The position numbers and the translations under genes are program-made. DNA of 64,000 bases, from the NCBI RefSeq assembly GCF_017562075.2, contig NC_054084.1, forward strand, positions 6,862,001 to 6,926,000. The letters run 5' to 3'. Origin of the DNA: Anopheles merus (Eukaryota > Arthropoda > Insecta > Diptera > Culicidae). Below are positions 46,283 through 60,606 of this stretch, in pieces; position 1 is the stretch's first letter; every line of letters begins with the position of its first letter. The notes under the pieces are model-generated. The model worked only from the letters and a program-made list of their open reading frames with translations, did not search any database and was not told where the DNA came from.

Positions 46283-47626
46283 AGTAGTAATAATTAGTTT
46301 TAAAACAATTACCGATCATATTGACCAGTTAAGCGTCAATTACCGTGATGTAAAGTGTACAAGAATTCACGAAATCAATTATTCCCATCAAACTTCCCAC
46401 GTAATTATTTCGCGTTAATGAGTGTTGCTTGTTTCATCTTTTCACAAAGGAAAACCCTGTGCGCGCAACTCCATGCAGGCAATGAATTATTTACTACGGG
46501 GTCAAGCATTGTTTATTTACGTTCAGCGAACTACAGAAACGCTCATCGGCCGCTTCCCTTATTTGATCGTACTAATTCGAAAACAAACCACGAGACCCGC
46601 GAGCCGTACCGTTACGTTCCACGAACCCCACATAAATCGATTACCGGTTTTCCTCGTAAACATAAACTAACCAAGTTTCCGGTACGACGGCCACGTCCGG
46701 GATGCAACGCTGCTGCCTCGAGCAGATGGCGAGCGTAGTCCCGTTGGCTCACTATCAATTATGGTAATTATATGCGCTCGGCACAGGACGCAAGAAAGCA
46801 TAACGCAAGGTGACAGGTGGTTTCCAGCGGGCTTTGTCATTTCAAAGCAACTCGGACCGGATGATGACGATGATGAAGGAGATGAGGGTGCGCTGGTGCA
46901 GGCGCTCAGGTGGGTGTGTACGTAGGTAATTTTGATAAACTCTGCTCCTAGAACGAAGTGAGGGTGTAATTATGTCAAAAGCAATTTCGTGGCGGAAACA
47001 CCCCGCCAGACGATTATTTGTATGTAGTTTCTAATGTGGAAATGATTTGCTTTCACAGTTTCGTGTGCCAACACCATAATTGAGACGTGTGCAAAGCGTT
47101 TCCTGAATGCTTCGAGGATAATTATTACATCTACGCTTTCATGAACCGTTGCGCTATACATCCGTGCTCGCGCCACGCCATGCTCAGCGGCAAACAATAT
47201 TGCGATATTAATCCCACCACTTCAATCATTCTTGGCTGGTGTGAATGTGGAAGAGGCGAGCAAGTTTGATGGAAAAGTTGGTACCAACAAGCTACCATGA
47301 GCTAAAGAATGAAATCAGAGACCCGTGCTGCCAAAAACTAGCCACAAGCTAAACGTGCATAAATGAATCATTTCCCCAGACGACCCGTGCAGCACCCAGG
47401 CTAAGTGAAGCAAATGAAAGATTAACTTATGAAAAATGAATGAAATCTCATCTCACTGTGTAGATCATCTCCATCATCATCATCAACGTCATGGTTGTTG
47501 TCGTTCCACCCAAGCACGCTAACCGGACCAACTCGAGACCCAGCTGAACCCATCGCTCTTAATCTTAAGGGACCGAATGCTTTCTGATTCAGTGGAAAAA
47601 GTGAAATCGAGTTTCCTTTCCCAAGC

Positions 47627-47670
47627 GTGAAGCCAAAAAAAAAAACAACTTGAGTGAAGCCAAAAAAAAA
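47627..47670. repeat. Short direct duplication
   Basis: GTGAAGCC followed by an A run occurs at 47627 and again at 47654, 27 bp apart. Confidence 0.7.
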
Positions 47671-48002
47671 TTTGCCATCCAAAGATACACTTTTTGTGGT
47701 ACCGCAAAAAAAAAGGAAAATCTGATTCAGAAATGCTTAAATTCCGCTTCGGATGATGTACGATAAATATCTACACATCTTCCATGATCGTCACCGTTGA
47801 CCGCTCTTTGTTGACTTTCGCCTTTTTTCCCAGCCATGTTTTTGCGTGTTTTCTTTGTCATATTCACGCTCACGAAGTAAATTGAGAAATCTAATGTTGT
47901 TACACTGTAAGCCAGCGTGAGTTGGAAAAAACTTGTGCTTCTGCTGCTCGCCAACGAGTGTCATAAATAAATGTTTCCATTTTTCTCCCAGCAATCTTCG
48001 CA

Positions 48003-48020
48003 GTGTGTGTGTGTGTGTGT
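48003..48020. repeat. (GT)9 microsatellite
   Basis: Nine GT units in non-coding DNA. Confidence 0.9.
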
Positions 48021-48920
48021 GCTGGCATGAAGCTAGAATTGGAATCATATTCCGATGGAATATTTTTCGTTACAAGATGCAAAACCCCTTTAACCCTTTG
48101 CGCTTGTACGTGCTGTGCAGTATGGATGGAGACGAGGTTAGTATGAGTCTGTGTGTGTTTGGAAAAATGAAACGATCACGCTAACCCGCATGCCAATGAA
48201 TTCAAGTACAACGTTTCTCGAGCTCGAATTCTTCCAAGACTACTCAGACGGTGGCCAGAATAGCTACAAAAAAATGGCAGCAAAACCCCCCAGAGGATCA
48301 TAGTCACAGTCCGAAACCCGACTGCACGAGCTCCGGGGCCACGCTCGCAATCAAAATAAGCAATTTTCCAAATGGTCTTTCAAGCGTGGCATGGTTCGTT
48401 CCTTTGCTTGCTGTGTGAATTGGAAAGTTTTCACAGCGCAACCCCCATGTGATTGGACCACAGGTGGGTCACATTTTTCAGTTCCGGTGTGCGCGTTGGA
48501 CGGCTGGAGTGGCTGTGCCGGGTTTCGGTTTTTCTTCGGGCATCGTATACGTGTACGGTAAGCGTACATCACTCATCAGCACCATCTGTTACGGGGTTTT
48601 GTTTTGTTACTTGCTCGACGCTCGAACACCACCGACTGAACTGAGGGGCGGGAAAAATCGAAGATGAAATATTAATCGCCAGAGACAGTGGCGTTTTTAT
48701 TGGGGGTTATTTTTTAATTGAATTGGAAATTCTATACAAAAAAAAAACAAAAACCGAATGGAAGAGCCATAATTGTGATTGTATTTATTTTGATTTTTTG
48801 AGCGAAAACAACTGTGTTATCCTATGATTACATGAAATAGGATTATAAAATACAAAATATGTTCAAATTTGAAAACATCAATAACGTGAAACTGATTATC
48901 TTGCTGATCTTCTAAAATAA

Positions 48921-48937
48921 GCGCCTAAAGGTATGCT
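48921..48937 (+). repeat. Dispersed 17-bp motif copy
   Basis: GCGCCTAAAGGTATGCT, 15 of 17, with left flank ATAA. Confidence 0.65.
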
Positions 48938-50942
48938 TTATACATCACATATATCACTTATTTATTTCGGTAGTTTGAATTACTTGAAAACGAATGGATT
49001 TTATTACCATTATTTTCAATATTTCTCTTGAAATTTGTACTTATTACCGTTTCAAACAGTTACACCAATATATCTCAGTAGCTTTACAGCACACAGACTC
49101 TTTGAAAGCAAAGAACCATCGGAGCCAAAAGGACAAAGGGCAAAATCAACATTTCAGTTCCTTTCTGTGCATCTGTCTCCAAATGTTCTTGCCCTGCAAC
49201 CGTTCCCATTTCTGCCCAGCCAAACGATCCGAAAACTCCTCCGCCGGTCACCGGCAATGCGCGCGTTCCACGATCTAATTAATGATTTACAAATGCCATA
49301 CCAACCCCGAGTGGTATTACCAACGCCTCCGACCGTCTCCTGTGCCTACCAGATCCTGGGCGTTGCTGCAATTGCCACCGTACCGAAATTCACTTAGCAT
49401 TCATTAGCTTTTCCACCATTTATTATGACGGCATTATCACAATGGTGGCAGCCCGAGCGCCAGCCAATTAAAACGATATCCGCCGAGTTACTGTTGCGAA
49501 CCGGGACTACTCGTTGCGTTCGACGATCGACGATACGTCCCCCGGTCGAGGACCAGTTTTGAATTGGTTTCACCGGAATTGTGCGCAACAGTACACGGGT
49601 CACAGCTGTGGACAAACGCACACACACACACAAACACTGGGTAGGCAAATCTGTGTCAGAATGTACTCAGCGCTGAGATTGAGAAAATGCTTAAAGGAAG
49701 AGCAAACGAGTCGACTTTCAGTTTCAGCTGAAGCTCTTCTGCTGCTCAGTAAGAAGGCTGTGGAAGGTAAAATTAAATCAGCAAGATTGTTTGGAACCTT
49801 CCCGACCTGTCGGTATGAGGCGAGTTGTTTTCCAGAGGGCTTCTCCCTCTTTAATGCACACCTTGCTTCGGCGGCAGCAATCTTCTCTGCCACATTATCG
49901 TCGCCTGCCCCAAGTGGCCAAAGCGTTCCGCTCGAGCTTCATAAAGCATCAGTAACTGCTTTATCGTTCTTATCACACGCCGGGTTTCCCTCGCGCACAT
50001 TCCAAGGAGCTGTCGGAGCGTGGAACACAACTTTCCCGGCAAGCGCTTTTGCACGTGACCCTGAGACAAGGAAGCGGAGCAGACGAACGATGATGATGGA
50101 ATACATACAGCAAAGAAGCACACATACACAGAGACATGTCCCACTCACTCTCGCGCGGTAAAGTACGCTGCCGGGCGACGGACTCGGGCAACACGAGCAT
50201 AATTGAATCGCATCGGACGCGCCACTAGACCGGGCAAGTAACCGGAAGCAAAGGTGGGTCATAAAAGTAATCGTTTATTTTCGTCAAATTAGATTATGCA
50301 TAGGTTTTGCCATTCTTCATCCGTCGTCCATTGGTGGGGCAGGACGGGCGGCGGGATTGGGGTAGCGAGTGGGACACTCGGTAAGCGTTCAGTTATCGCT
50401 TGACGCATTGCCATTGGCGGGGAGCAAGGAAAAACAAAAATCTTTCCAAAAGAAACTGAAAGGCAACAAAACTGTTTTTTCATACAAACTGCTTTACGAA
50501 CATTGTGACGACTCCGGCACGTCACAAAATGCAACAGTAATGAAATTTTATTGAAGACTGATGAGATTCCAATTGAATAGCTCGTCGCTCAATGGCGGAA
50601 ATTGACAATGATGCGTCTGACGCTACAGTGATAGAGGATTGAAAAAAGGTAAATTTCGTGAGAAGTGTTTTGATGTAATTTAGCAACGGATGAATTCAAT
50701 TTGGAAGCCTTTAAATGTCCACGTTGGGGCTCTATTCAAATGAAGGGATGGAACAAAAATGAGAATCAATTCAATGTAGAAAATATATTTAATTTAGGGA
50801 ATTTCGACAAGCTTTTCCAGACTTTTAAGAGAAGAGAGTTCATTGTATAAAGTTTGCTAAAATTGATTAATAATTTTCTATAATCAAACAAAATAATGAG
50901 TAGACAACTACAATTAGATTGCTCAATAGTTAGATTCGGTGA

Positions 50943-50959
50943 GCGCCTAAATGTATGCA
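50943..50959 (+). repeat. Dispersed 17-bp motif copy, perfect
   Basis: GCGCCTAAATGTATGCA, 17 of 17. It lies in an AT-rich trough, with flanks unlike those of the other perfect copies. Confidence 0.75.
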
Positions 50960-52867
50960 ACACTTTTCACTTTTAAGAGCTTTCAACTAAAAATTTACTT
51001 ATTAAAAAGGACTAAGCCATTTTAAGTGTTTTATTTTTTGTGAAACGTGAAATTAAATGGCATTACTTCCCTAGAACACTTTTCAGCGTGCACCATTAAA
51101 ATGGGTGTGAAACAATTGACTCAATTAAAAGTGCGCTCAAACGCTTCTGACATACATACAACGACGCCACAACAGGAGCACCCACGCGGGCAGTTTTACG
51201 CTCACCTCCCGCATAGCTCACTGCTCAACCCAACCAAAAATTTAATAACTTTACTCCACGGGACATCAAAGTACCTCGCCGTTACGTTACGTTTCCCCTT
51301 CGCTGTGCACGAAACAGCTTTTCCTTGTAATAAATCGTGCCTGTCGGTGAGTGATTTGATCATTTTCCAGTGAAAGGAATAAACGATTTCTTTTTTTTAT
51401 TTCCCGCTTCACCAACCTTCCACATCCTGCCACGCAAAGGTAGGCGAGGGCTAGGGCACATTGAAAAAGGTAACTTACCGATCGCCATTTACAACATTGC
51501 TCCGGGTTGTTCACGCGTTTCCTCTTTGCCTCACGAACGGCCCCGTCGAAGTCAATAAAAATGGCAATCTATTTTACGAAGAAAAAAAACAGCCTCCACT
51601 CGGAAGGCTCCTGCTGGTTACCTCTTTTACCACCGTTCCGTGGTGCGTATGTCACAGCGTAAATTACACCACACACTACGGGTTGCGGGTATTTATTTTT
51701 TGTGATTTTTTTCTTTCGATTTGGCTCTTTTTCCTGTCGTTGTTCCACTACTCACACACTCACACACGTGTGCAGCACCGTGTTCACCCGGGCACGCACA
51801 AAACGTACGCTTGAGCGCGCGACCCGATTCTCAATCCGACTCAAACGCACGCCCGCCGCACCTGCACCATCTTGGGAGCTTGGCCGATGTCGGCTTACGC
51901 CACACTTCAAAAGGGAGGCTGTTGCAGGAAAATGAAGCGATTCGGATTACTTTCAACTTCACCACTCATCACCATCATCATCGCCGCCACCTTCACGCAA
52001 CCAACCATTCGCGCGTTTTTACATCCTTTTTATCCGTTTTTCCGGCGGGACAGCACGCACACGTCACAAAGAAACACACTCACGATGTGAAGCGATGGCA
52101 GGTCCGGTCAGGTTGTAAAGAAAGGAGTAAATTTCATGATTGGCTAAATTTTGATTCACTGCTACGTTACCCGGAGGTTTGGTTTTAAAATAAAGGAGGA
52201 AACAAAATTTACAAAACAAGCGCTCACGACCAGGTAGCTCAAAGGGACAGACGCACGAAACAAAATCACGCAACGATAAACATTTTCAATAAAGGCAGAA
52301 AGAAAGCATACCTCTGCTGTATGAATGCGGAAGCTATTTTTTAATCATTATCCTTTACTTAATTTCCCACCGGACACAACAGAAGATGGAGTCGCAATCG
52401 AATGCCGCGCTGTGTTGCCTCCACTACCGACGCTCGCACGACGAACAGGCGCAGTTCGAGTCACACACTTCGAAGAAAACGTAACGGTTCCCTTCTTCGG
52501 GCACGAGCTGGCTGACAGACACAACCGTACGGAGGAAATTCACGCCACCGACTGAAGGATTTGGCACTTTTCCTTCGGCTCTACACCGTGCAGGATGGCC
52601 GTGCCTCCGCACAGAGATCGTGCCGATCGCGAGACCGGCAGCATCCCTTCCGCTGGTGGGTTGGAAAAACTCGCAACGCGAGCAATGAAGTAGCTAGTCG
52701 TCTCGCTTCGACCCGTTGCGTTTGCTTCAGTCTCACGGAGAGGCGAAGGCGCGTTTTGCACAGTGAGTTGTTGAGGAACAGATAGAATGCTTCATGTGTT
52801 AATAGTATTTTTAAATATTTGCAATTTATTTTTCAACATTTTTGCCTGTTAAATAGAAGCAATTTTC

Positions 52868-52891
52868 AAATAAATAAATAAATAAATAAAT
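52868..52891. repeat. (AAAT)6 microsatellite
   Basis: Six AAAT units in an AT-rich trough. Confidence 0.9.
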
Positions 52892-55800
52892 TATATGTTA
52901 CACTAAGTGCCCTTGCTTTACTTCAATATTTATTTTTACTCGTTTCCCTCTCACAGCAATACACTCTCTCATTTTATCTCTCTCATCTGTTGAGCACCAT
53001 CGCTCGGGCATGGTTCGTGGCAAAAGCACATGTTTCCCTTTTGGCCAGAGAGCACGCTACACACGACGGACGAACGGCATCGGCAACGGGCAAAACCTCC
53101 ACCGCACGGGCCCATACACAGGCCGCACGGTTTTGTCGGACGGAAAACTGTTGATTGCTCGCACCGTTGTTTACATTTCTCTTCAGCTTCGAGTAGCATC
53201 GTTCGTCTTCTTTGTGGCTGGGGGAGTTTTTTTGTCTGTCTGTGTGTGTGTGTGCTGTACGTCCCCCTTTTCCTCACACATTCTCGCTTTCCCCTTTCTG
53301 GGAGTGAAAACGCAGACCAAACTCTGGGAGACCGCTTTCGGCCATCCAAACAAAAGATCAAACGGATCGCTTGGGCTTGACTTCTTTCTGGTGCGGGCGT
53401 GCGTTTTTTATGTTATTTTCCTGCTTTTTTTCTATGATAGATTACAGTGATGGGTGATGTCTAGCTTGTCCACTTCCGGAATACGCCCTCGCTCAGACTC
53501 AGACGGGGACATGGGAGCGAAACAAAAAAAAACCTACAGAAGACGGACAGGAAAGATCAAGCGTAAAAATTGCATCAAACGTTCACGTGCCGGACGAGCG
53601 TTGTTCTTTTCCCAAGCGAACGGACACCAACTCCACCTCTTTGGCGCTGGACATCGGTGGGTTGTTGGACAAGCGCTGGAAGGCGCACACAAAAAAATGG
53701 GAGAAAAGTTACACTTTTTCGCACTCGACATGCTTTGCAGCTTCATTTCTTGCCGTTTTTTTTGCATACAACACTGCTGGGAATAGTTCGATGCTATCCT
53801 AGACCACCGTAGTTCCCCTTTTTCCCGGAAGTAACGTGCCCGGAAGAAGGAAAACATTCCCTCCCCTTTCCACTGCCTGCTCTTAACCATTCGGCACGGC
53901 ACGACTCCGATGACACGTGTTGAATATTGATGAAACACACTTGTGTCTGTGTGCCACCGTCCGTTCTGTTGCCATCTTCCACCCCCTTTGCTGGGCCAGT
54001 TTTAGCTCTTTCAGGTGCGATGTGTGTATATGTTTGGATGTGTGTTTGCGTACGTGAGGTAGTATTTTAGTCGTTGTTTATATTTACCACCGACCAATTC
54101 GATTTCCTTCCGCTTGGGGCGTATGGAGAGGGTTCGTTTTTTTTGTTTCCGCCCTTCGTACGGTCTATTGATCGATCGCCCACATTGGCATGCGAGACGC
54201 ATTCGTTGCAGTGCCGAGCCCATGCATTCGCCTACGCAGGTCAGTGCCGAGCGCCAGCCAGTGACGATACTTTGTTCCAGTTACTCAATTCTTATCGGAG
54301 CGAACGATTAGATTTGCTTTGTTTTTGTGATAATTTCGCTTCGATTTACCTTCACAGTGGTAGTGTTGATAGAGGTTTTGTACGTTTTCTAAATTACTGT
54401 TTTGTGTGTCAGTATGTTTGGCACCACGATTCATAATCAAATTACTGTTTTTTACATAAATAATAAATAAATTAATAGAAATTATTAAAGCTTTGTTTTA
54501 GTCCTTTGAACCGGATTCAGTTATTGATTTATTCAAAATAGTATGGTTTACAATGTAAAGCCTTGAAACAAACCTAATCTCACTCAAAGCAGCCGGATTA
54601 GCAGCGCAAATGAAGCAACCCCCCATAATCAATACCTTCTCCCAGCGCCAAAAACCTGACATTTCCAATTAGAATCAATCAGTGCGCACACATCCGGCCC
54701 GCCTTATCAACGTTTCGCTAATGTATTACACTCGACACAAAGACGCATTCCGATGCTGCGATGTTGCTAAATTATGCTCCCATCTTCCGTCTGCCTACCC
54801 TTTTGCCGCTTCCTCCCATTCTCATCGAACCATTCAATACATCTAATCATTCTGCCGGTGGCACCATTTGCACGAGCCCTGACGATGCCATTTCCGGTTT
54901 CACGCCAGCAGCAGACGCGAAGACACTGTCCCGCCGCACAGCGGAAGCAGCGGAATTGCAAACGAATTTGCTTCCATTTGCTTCTGACGAGTCTCGAGCC
55001 CGGGCCAGGGTTGACGTCATGCCACGGAAATAAATGAAGACACAGCAACAAAACGCCTAAACAAATTACCATCCAGCCTAGCGCGATAGGCGGTACGATG
55101 ATGTTGTTGTGCCTGTTCGTTCGTTGCCCTGGGGTTTGCTTACAGTTAAGAAGGAATCGTTTTTTTTTGCCACGTTTGCTGCTTCTGTTGTTGAGCAGTT
55201 CTACCTGCAGCTTTTCCAGCAAGGATTTTTCCCTGCAGCTTTAGCCGGAGTGAGCACTGCGAGGGAGAGTAATGAATCCACAAATTGAACCGGAAGCTGC
55301 TCTCACACAACGCACGGGTTGTTGCATCGTGCGGCTTATTCCTGGGAGTTCCCATTTCCACTTCCACTTACAACCGATGGTTGAGCGGGTCTGGGGATTG
55401 TCTGGTCGGATAGTTGGTGGGTGGTATTAAAAATTTAAACTGCTTCCTGCTCTTTCTTCCATGCTTTTCCTTCCCTATTTTCCATCGACACAGCTCGGAG
55501 AGTGGTGGGTTCTGTTCCTTCTGTTTTCCTAGCAGTCTTTGCAAAACGCTTTCACGTTCGTCGCATGAATAGTTTTCCCCCCAGAAGAACGCTGCAATCG
55601 ATTGCCAAAGAATGTGTGCAGTGAAAAGCGCTAACAACATCCCGTTCGATTGCTCAACCCGCTGGCGGCTTGGAAAGGCGGAAGCTTCCAAATCAAGCAC
55701 CTTTAGTGAAGCATCCGTTCATTTCAGCAGCAGCAGTTTCGTGGGGACCTGGAATCTGGAATCCTCCAACCTGCACGAACGGATCAAATCACCGGCAGCA

Positions 55801-57809
55801 CACGCTGCTGGCGACAATAATTGTTAAGCCGCTTCGTCGTCTACCCTTCGTTAAGGCATCGCCGGAAGCAGCACCGTTATTGCTCGACGATCGGTTTTCA
55901 CTTCCGGGTAAGAAAAATCGCACCAATAAAAAAAACACACGCTGCAAAACTGTTGTACGACGACGATGGGTGTTGTCATTGCTATTGAGTCCCTTAGTAC
56001 AGCATCTCGTTCGCTAGTTGTGCTGAAAGTGGAAGAAAATAAACCGATACGTCCCGCTTCTCTGTGTTGGCACCTACGTACGAGCGAACCTTTCGGCACT
56101 CCACTCGCAATTTCGCACCGTACGGTGGAAGCGGCGATAAAGAGATGCGCTTAAGAGTACAATGGTAAAGGAAAAAGAGCCTTCCGTACGTTCGGCCCTG
56201 CCCCTTCTGGTAGGGAAGAAAAGACATTGTTGATGTGTGCATTTTTTCCTGCACTTCTTGAAAACAGATGTTTTGTGATGATAACCTTTACTTAGCTGTT
56301 GTTTGATTCCTCCTATTATTTGGGTAGAATATTTGTTATTGTCTATTTGTATTGCTTTGTTCAAGAGCATGAGATTCTTTGGCATCTTTTTATTATTTCA
56401 ATTCAATTTGTTTGTGTGATTATGTTTGAACTATGAATTCATTTATTAACATTCTTCTTATCGGCTCAATCTTTTATAATGATTTTCATCTCTCTTTTTA
56501 ATCTTTAAGCTTTAAGCTGCTTCGTTAAACTGCTAAACAATAAACTGTCCACTATTATGTTCTTTCCACTGTTCCCAGCAACTTTCCAAGTTGTCGCCTA
56601 GCCCCTAACTCCTTGATCGTGAAACTTTCTCCTCCGTCCAGACCAGACACGAAGTCAGCACGAACCTCTGCAGTGGCTGAAAGAGAAAGCCGGAAAGAAA
56701 ACTTCATCAGACAAGTAAAAACGAAACTACACTTTTCATCCGGGATTACAGCTATTGTAGCAGCACCGCTTCCTTCCGGACGGTGACTTCGGGAATGTAT
56801 TCGGGAATGTATTGTAAGCGCAGGAAGAGCGCCCTATACCGCAGTTCACTCACTCGGGACCTCGCATTTGTAGCTCGGGTTTGTATCCTTTCCTCCCGAC
56901 CACTGCCGCCCATGTACTGCGATGATTTATTGGACTCCTACTCGTCGCACGGGGAAACTCCTTACCGATTGTCAAATGTCGGCTGAAGTGGAAGTGCGCT
57001 TCATCGCTGTCCGACAATCTGGGGGTTGGAATCGGGTTTTGTGATGTACAAAATGATATATCCTTCACATTCCTGTTGCCTGCTACTTCCGTCGCATTGC
57101 ATTGTCGAGCTAAGGGCTTTAATCTTCAGTCAATTGCTGAGCTGGGAGCTTGACATTGCTGGTGACGAAGGAGACATGATTTTGCATACATGTCACCCCT
57201 ATTGTCAAGCTGATATGGTATTGCCAATCACATTTCGTTGCTCTACGAGGTTATGGTTGATTGGGTATACGCATAGAATTTGAGTGGACGATATATGTTT
57301 TCGAGACAAACACAAAACATACTCGTAAAGATGATTATAAACCTGCATTAAACCAATTCATTCATCATGCTTGGTATGTTATAATCTAGCATAACGAAAG
57401 CCTTGCCTATGTAATGACCGATCATCAGCTTTGCTCCATAAAACCATACAGCAGTACCTTTGCCCAGTTCCCACTGGCGACCCTTTTTGCGATGATAAAT
57501 AGACTACATGATTACGGCGGTAGGCTCGAGATTGAGGTCAGCTAAGAGAGATGGGTACGAAATTCCTTACATGCAAGCCTGGAGGAATTTGTATTGTTGT
57601 CTGATTAAAATTCACTTCGGTTCATGAAAAAAAAGGTCCCTTCTCAACGAAAAATCCATTACTGTCAAGTGCAAAAGTGCTCGATTGAGGAAAACTGAAG
57701 AAGATTTGGAAGACAGAGGACTGAAATTCCGGGCACGAAAAAGGTTTTATATCTCAACAGTCTTGTTCAACTAATGTTCATGCCTTTTAGTAGTCTGTGT
57801 AATGCGGAT

Positions 57810-57826
57810 AGTATACATGTAGGCGC
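57810..57826 (-). repeat. Degenerate dispersed motif copy
   Basis: The minus strand reads GCGCCTACATGTATACT, 13 of 17. It resembles the 23277 copy at its 3' end. Confidence 0.4.
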
Positions 57827-58292
57827 ATTATGTCTTGTTGTAATATTTTCAGCAGCTCAGCAGTTCAAATTGCATTCTTTACTGGTTGTGTAATTAATTT
57901 CATTTACTGGAAATTCATTTCAAAGAAACAAAAGAAAACACTCAATATTTTGCTGTTTTGTGCAATAAAACATATTGTTTCACACCTTTACAACTTCCCG
58001 CTAAAACAAAATAAAACTAAAAACCAAGATTCAATCGCACGCAAACGTGCACCATAAGCTGGAGCATCTTCGCCACTGCGCTCCATCTGCAGCACAAAGC
58101 AAACCCATCTGTGTACCGTAAACCAGTGTTTAGCACCTAGCACAGGGCGAAAATGAAAAACACCCTCAACAAGAAAAGAGCTTACCGCTGGATGAAACTT
58201 TATCATCGTCGATGGGGTTTGGTCCCACACAGGTGCATTCGTGCCCGGTCGGATGCTTCTGCTTTATGAAGCTAAATATCCCCATTTTCCCC

Positions 58293-58296
<4 letters not shown>

Positions 58297-58352
<56 letters not shown>
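58297..58352. repeat. (CT)28 microsatellite
   Basis: A 56-bp uninterrupted CT run (GA on the minus strand), the longest simple repeat in the window. It is a potential GAGA-factor-type binding tract about 4.6 kb upstream of the P450. Confidence 0.95.
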
Positions 58353-58355
<3 letters not shown>

Positions 58356-60111
58356 TGGGGTTAAAATAAAAAGTTGCAATTGCATTCCGTACTCGTGTAC
58401 CGACTTATGCCCGACCCGGAATGAAGCAGTGAACAAACCTTTGCACAAATTCATTCCACTCCTCTGTGTGGTGTGTTGCTTGTGCTGTGTGCCGCACCAA
58501 GACCAAACCACGTAACCTCGGGCCGGTCTGATTCCGTGGCTCCTTTGTGGCCTGTTGCACAGTACGTAGACACAGCGTGCATAAACGAAACACTGCCTTT
58601 CCCCCACAAGCCCCGAGCAGTGAACTTATCTTCCGGAAAAAGGTGCAACGTTGTTTAGCGAATAACAACATTTGTTTCGGTTCTGAGAAAAAAAACACAG
58701 CAGCAGCACGAGCTCCGAGCAGCATCCCCATAAAGCAGCTTGATGGGTGTGATTTTTTGTATTCACCTTTCCACCTTCCACACTATTATCTTCTAGCCAG
58801 CGAACGGGGGAATGTATGTGTTTTGTCTGTGTTACCGGAAGCAAAGTGGATGGTTTTCTGCACTCCCTCGAGCGAGCTTCTGTTTGCGAAAAATGGTGCA
58901 AAGCGCGGTGAGAAGATGAAAATTGCACATTAAAACTGTTATTTTTCAACATCAAACAAAGGGGCGGGTAAACACTCTCCAAAGGAAGTGAATGTATGCA
59001 CATTCTAAACGTACGAAAAATGCTTCTTTTAATCCGTTTTTGTATCAACCATAATATGGACTGATGTGCCCGCATCGCTCATTACACACAAATGGCTAGC
59101 AGTGTGCATATCCATCAGCGCGCCAAAGGGAGCTTTCCGGTAGAGCCAGCATTAGGCTGGCCACACCTGCTACCGCCAGACAGAGCGTTCCCGGAACCAT
59201 CTCATCCTCTGGGACGGATGAGTGTGAGCCGTCGCTTGCAAAGCTAATTACTGCGGCACCAAGTGCGATGCATCCTAGGCATCCGCATCACGAACATGCC
59301 CAATGTAACCGGGCCGGTTACGCTCTTCCCGTTTGAAATTGGACCCAGCAGCCTCCGGCAAGCGGTGACCGGTGACCTGTGCGTTAAGTTTCGTTTTCCA
59401 ACCCAACAGTACGTCCCGTCCCTGCAAAAGAATAGAAGTGTGTCAGTGTGGATGTGGGCGAGCTGCGGTGCACTTTCAATTACGATCACTCTGGTGGCCG
59501 GGGTGCGTTCAGCTGTAGCGCCGTTTCTTTCGCCGCACTGCTCGAAGCGTACGGGGAAAATGCCTCCCCGGGCAGGAGTAAATGACCACTCGACAAGCTG
59601 TGAGTTCAGGGTTCAGGGAGAATGGTTTGGGTCGGTTTAGCCGGGCCCAGTGGCTAATGGTGACCACTTATCTACATTCCATTGCCTGCGATTACGATGC
59701 AGCTGTGTTTGCCGCTGAAAGCGATAATATTTTATTGCATATTAATTAGATTGAAACCAAGGTAAATAGAAAAAAAGAAACATCTTATGCAATGCAGTGA
59801 GTGTTAAAGTGAGGATAAATTGTAATTTATTAATTTTATATAATGATACGGACACTCCTGAGGCAGGCCAAGACCGCAAAGTGCCGGATAAGTAAGTAAG
59901 TAATGATATGTACATGGTGCCATGACCAGGATCACACATGGAACTTAGCAAAGGTTGTACTAACAAATGTTTTAGTAGCAATTTACGATACAATTTAATA
60001 CATTACATCAAATCTGTTTGTTTATTAGTTGGCCGGTATCTGGATCAACAACAGCCCATCAACAAGAATATTGTATAAAATATTCATTGAAAACAAGAAA
60101 AAATCACAAAT

Positions 60112-60128
60112 TGCATACCTTTAGGCGT
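60112..60128 (-). repeat. Dispersed 17-bp motif copy
   Basis: The minus strand reads ACGCCTAAAGGTATGCA, 15 of 17. Confidence 0.65.
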
Positions 60129-60584
60129 TCAGTAAGGTAGCGTTGAGAGGCTTTTATATCCTTAGCTTATCACAAAGGGTTACATTTTTACAGCTTACCA
60201 AATTAATCATCAAAATCATCCATTCAATCATAAGACAGATTCATTCATCACCATCGTCCTTGTCAACTTGGGATCAATCTTAAAAAAAAAACACCCTTCA
60301 AACCATTCTCATGCCCCTCTCCAAAGAATGATTTACGATTTACTTAATCAGCATTCAGCCTTCCATTCAAACCTGGCACGTGCACCGGACCAATGACCAT
60401 CGATAAAAGAAAGTTCATTCGCCCGACTTCCGATATCGTCAATTCATTTAATCCATTTCACTGTCCCGCTACCAAAACTGGCCCCCAAACCAAGCCCCTA
60501 TTTTGACAAATCTGCTCCCAATCCTCGCTGTCAATCGATCATTTCGTCCAATCGCAAATCTTTTGAACTTCCCTATCCTTTTTT

Positions 60585-60606
60585 CTCTCTCTCTCTCTCT
60601 CTCTCT
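60585..60606. repeat. (CT)11 microsatellite
   Basis: Eleven CT units, about 2.3 kb upstream of the P450 start. Confidence 0.9.

Larger units (their letters stand above)
43439..50942. other. Non-coding desert with motif doublet and a GC-rich island
   Basis: No convincing exon. It contains motif copies at 45856, 45918 and 48921, a GC-rich block at about 46075-46285 ending in a palindrome, a GT microsatellite at 48003-48020 and a short A-rich duplication at 47627-47670. Confidence 0.5.

Noticed and set aside
49514..50161. Plus-strand open frame of 215 codons
   Set aside because: Its composition is that of translated intergenic DNA, including a CA repeat read as His/Thr. No domain, splice context or promoter supports it.
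55053..55069. Possible motif copy beginning ACGCCTAAA
   Set aside because: The 3' half (GTATGCA) is absent.
58989..59001. Half motif AATGTATGCA
   Set aside because: Only the 3' half is present; a 10-base match in AT-rich DNA is not enough.
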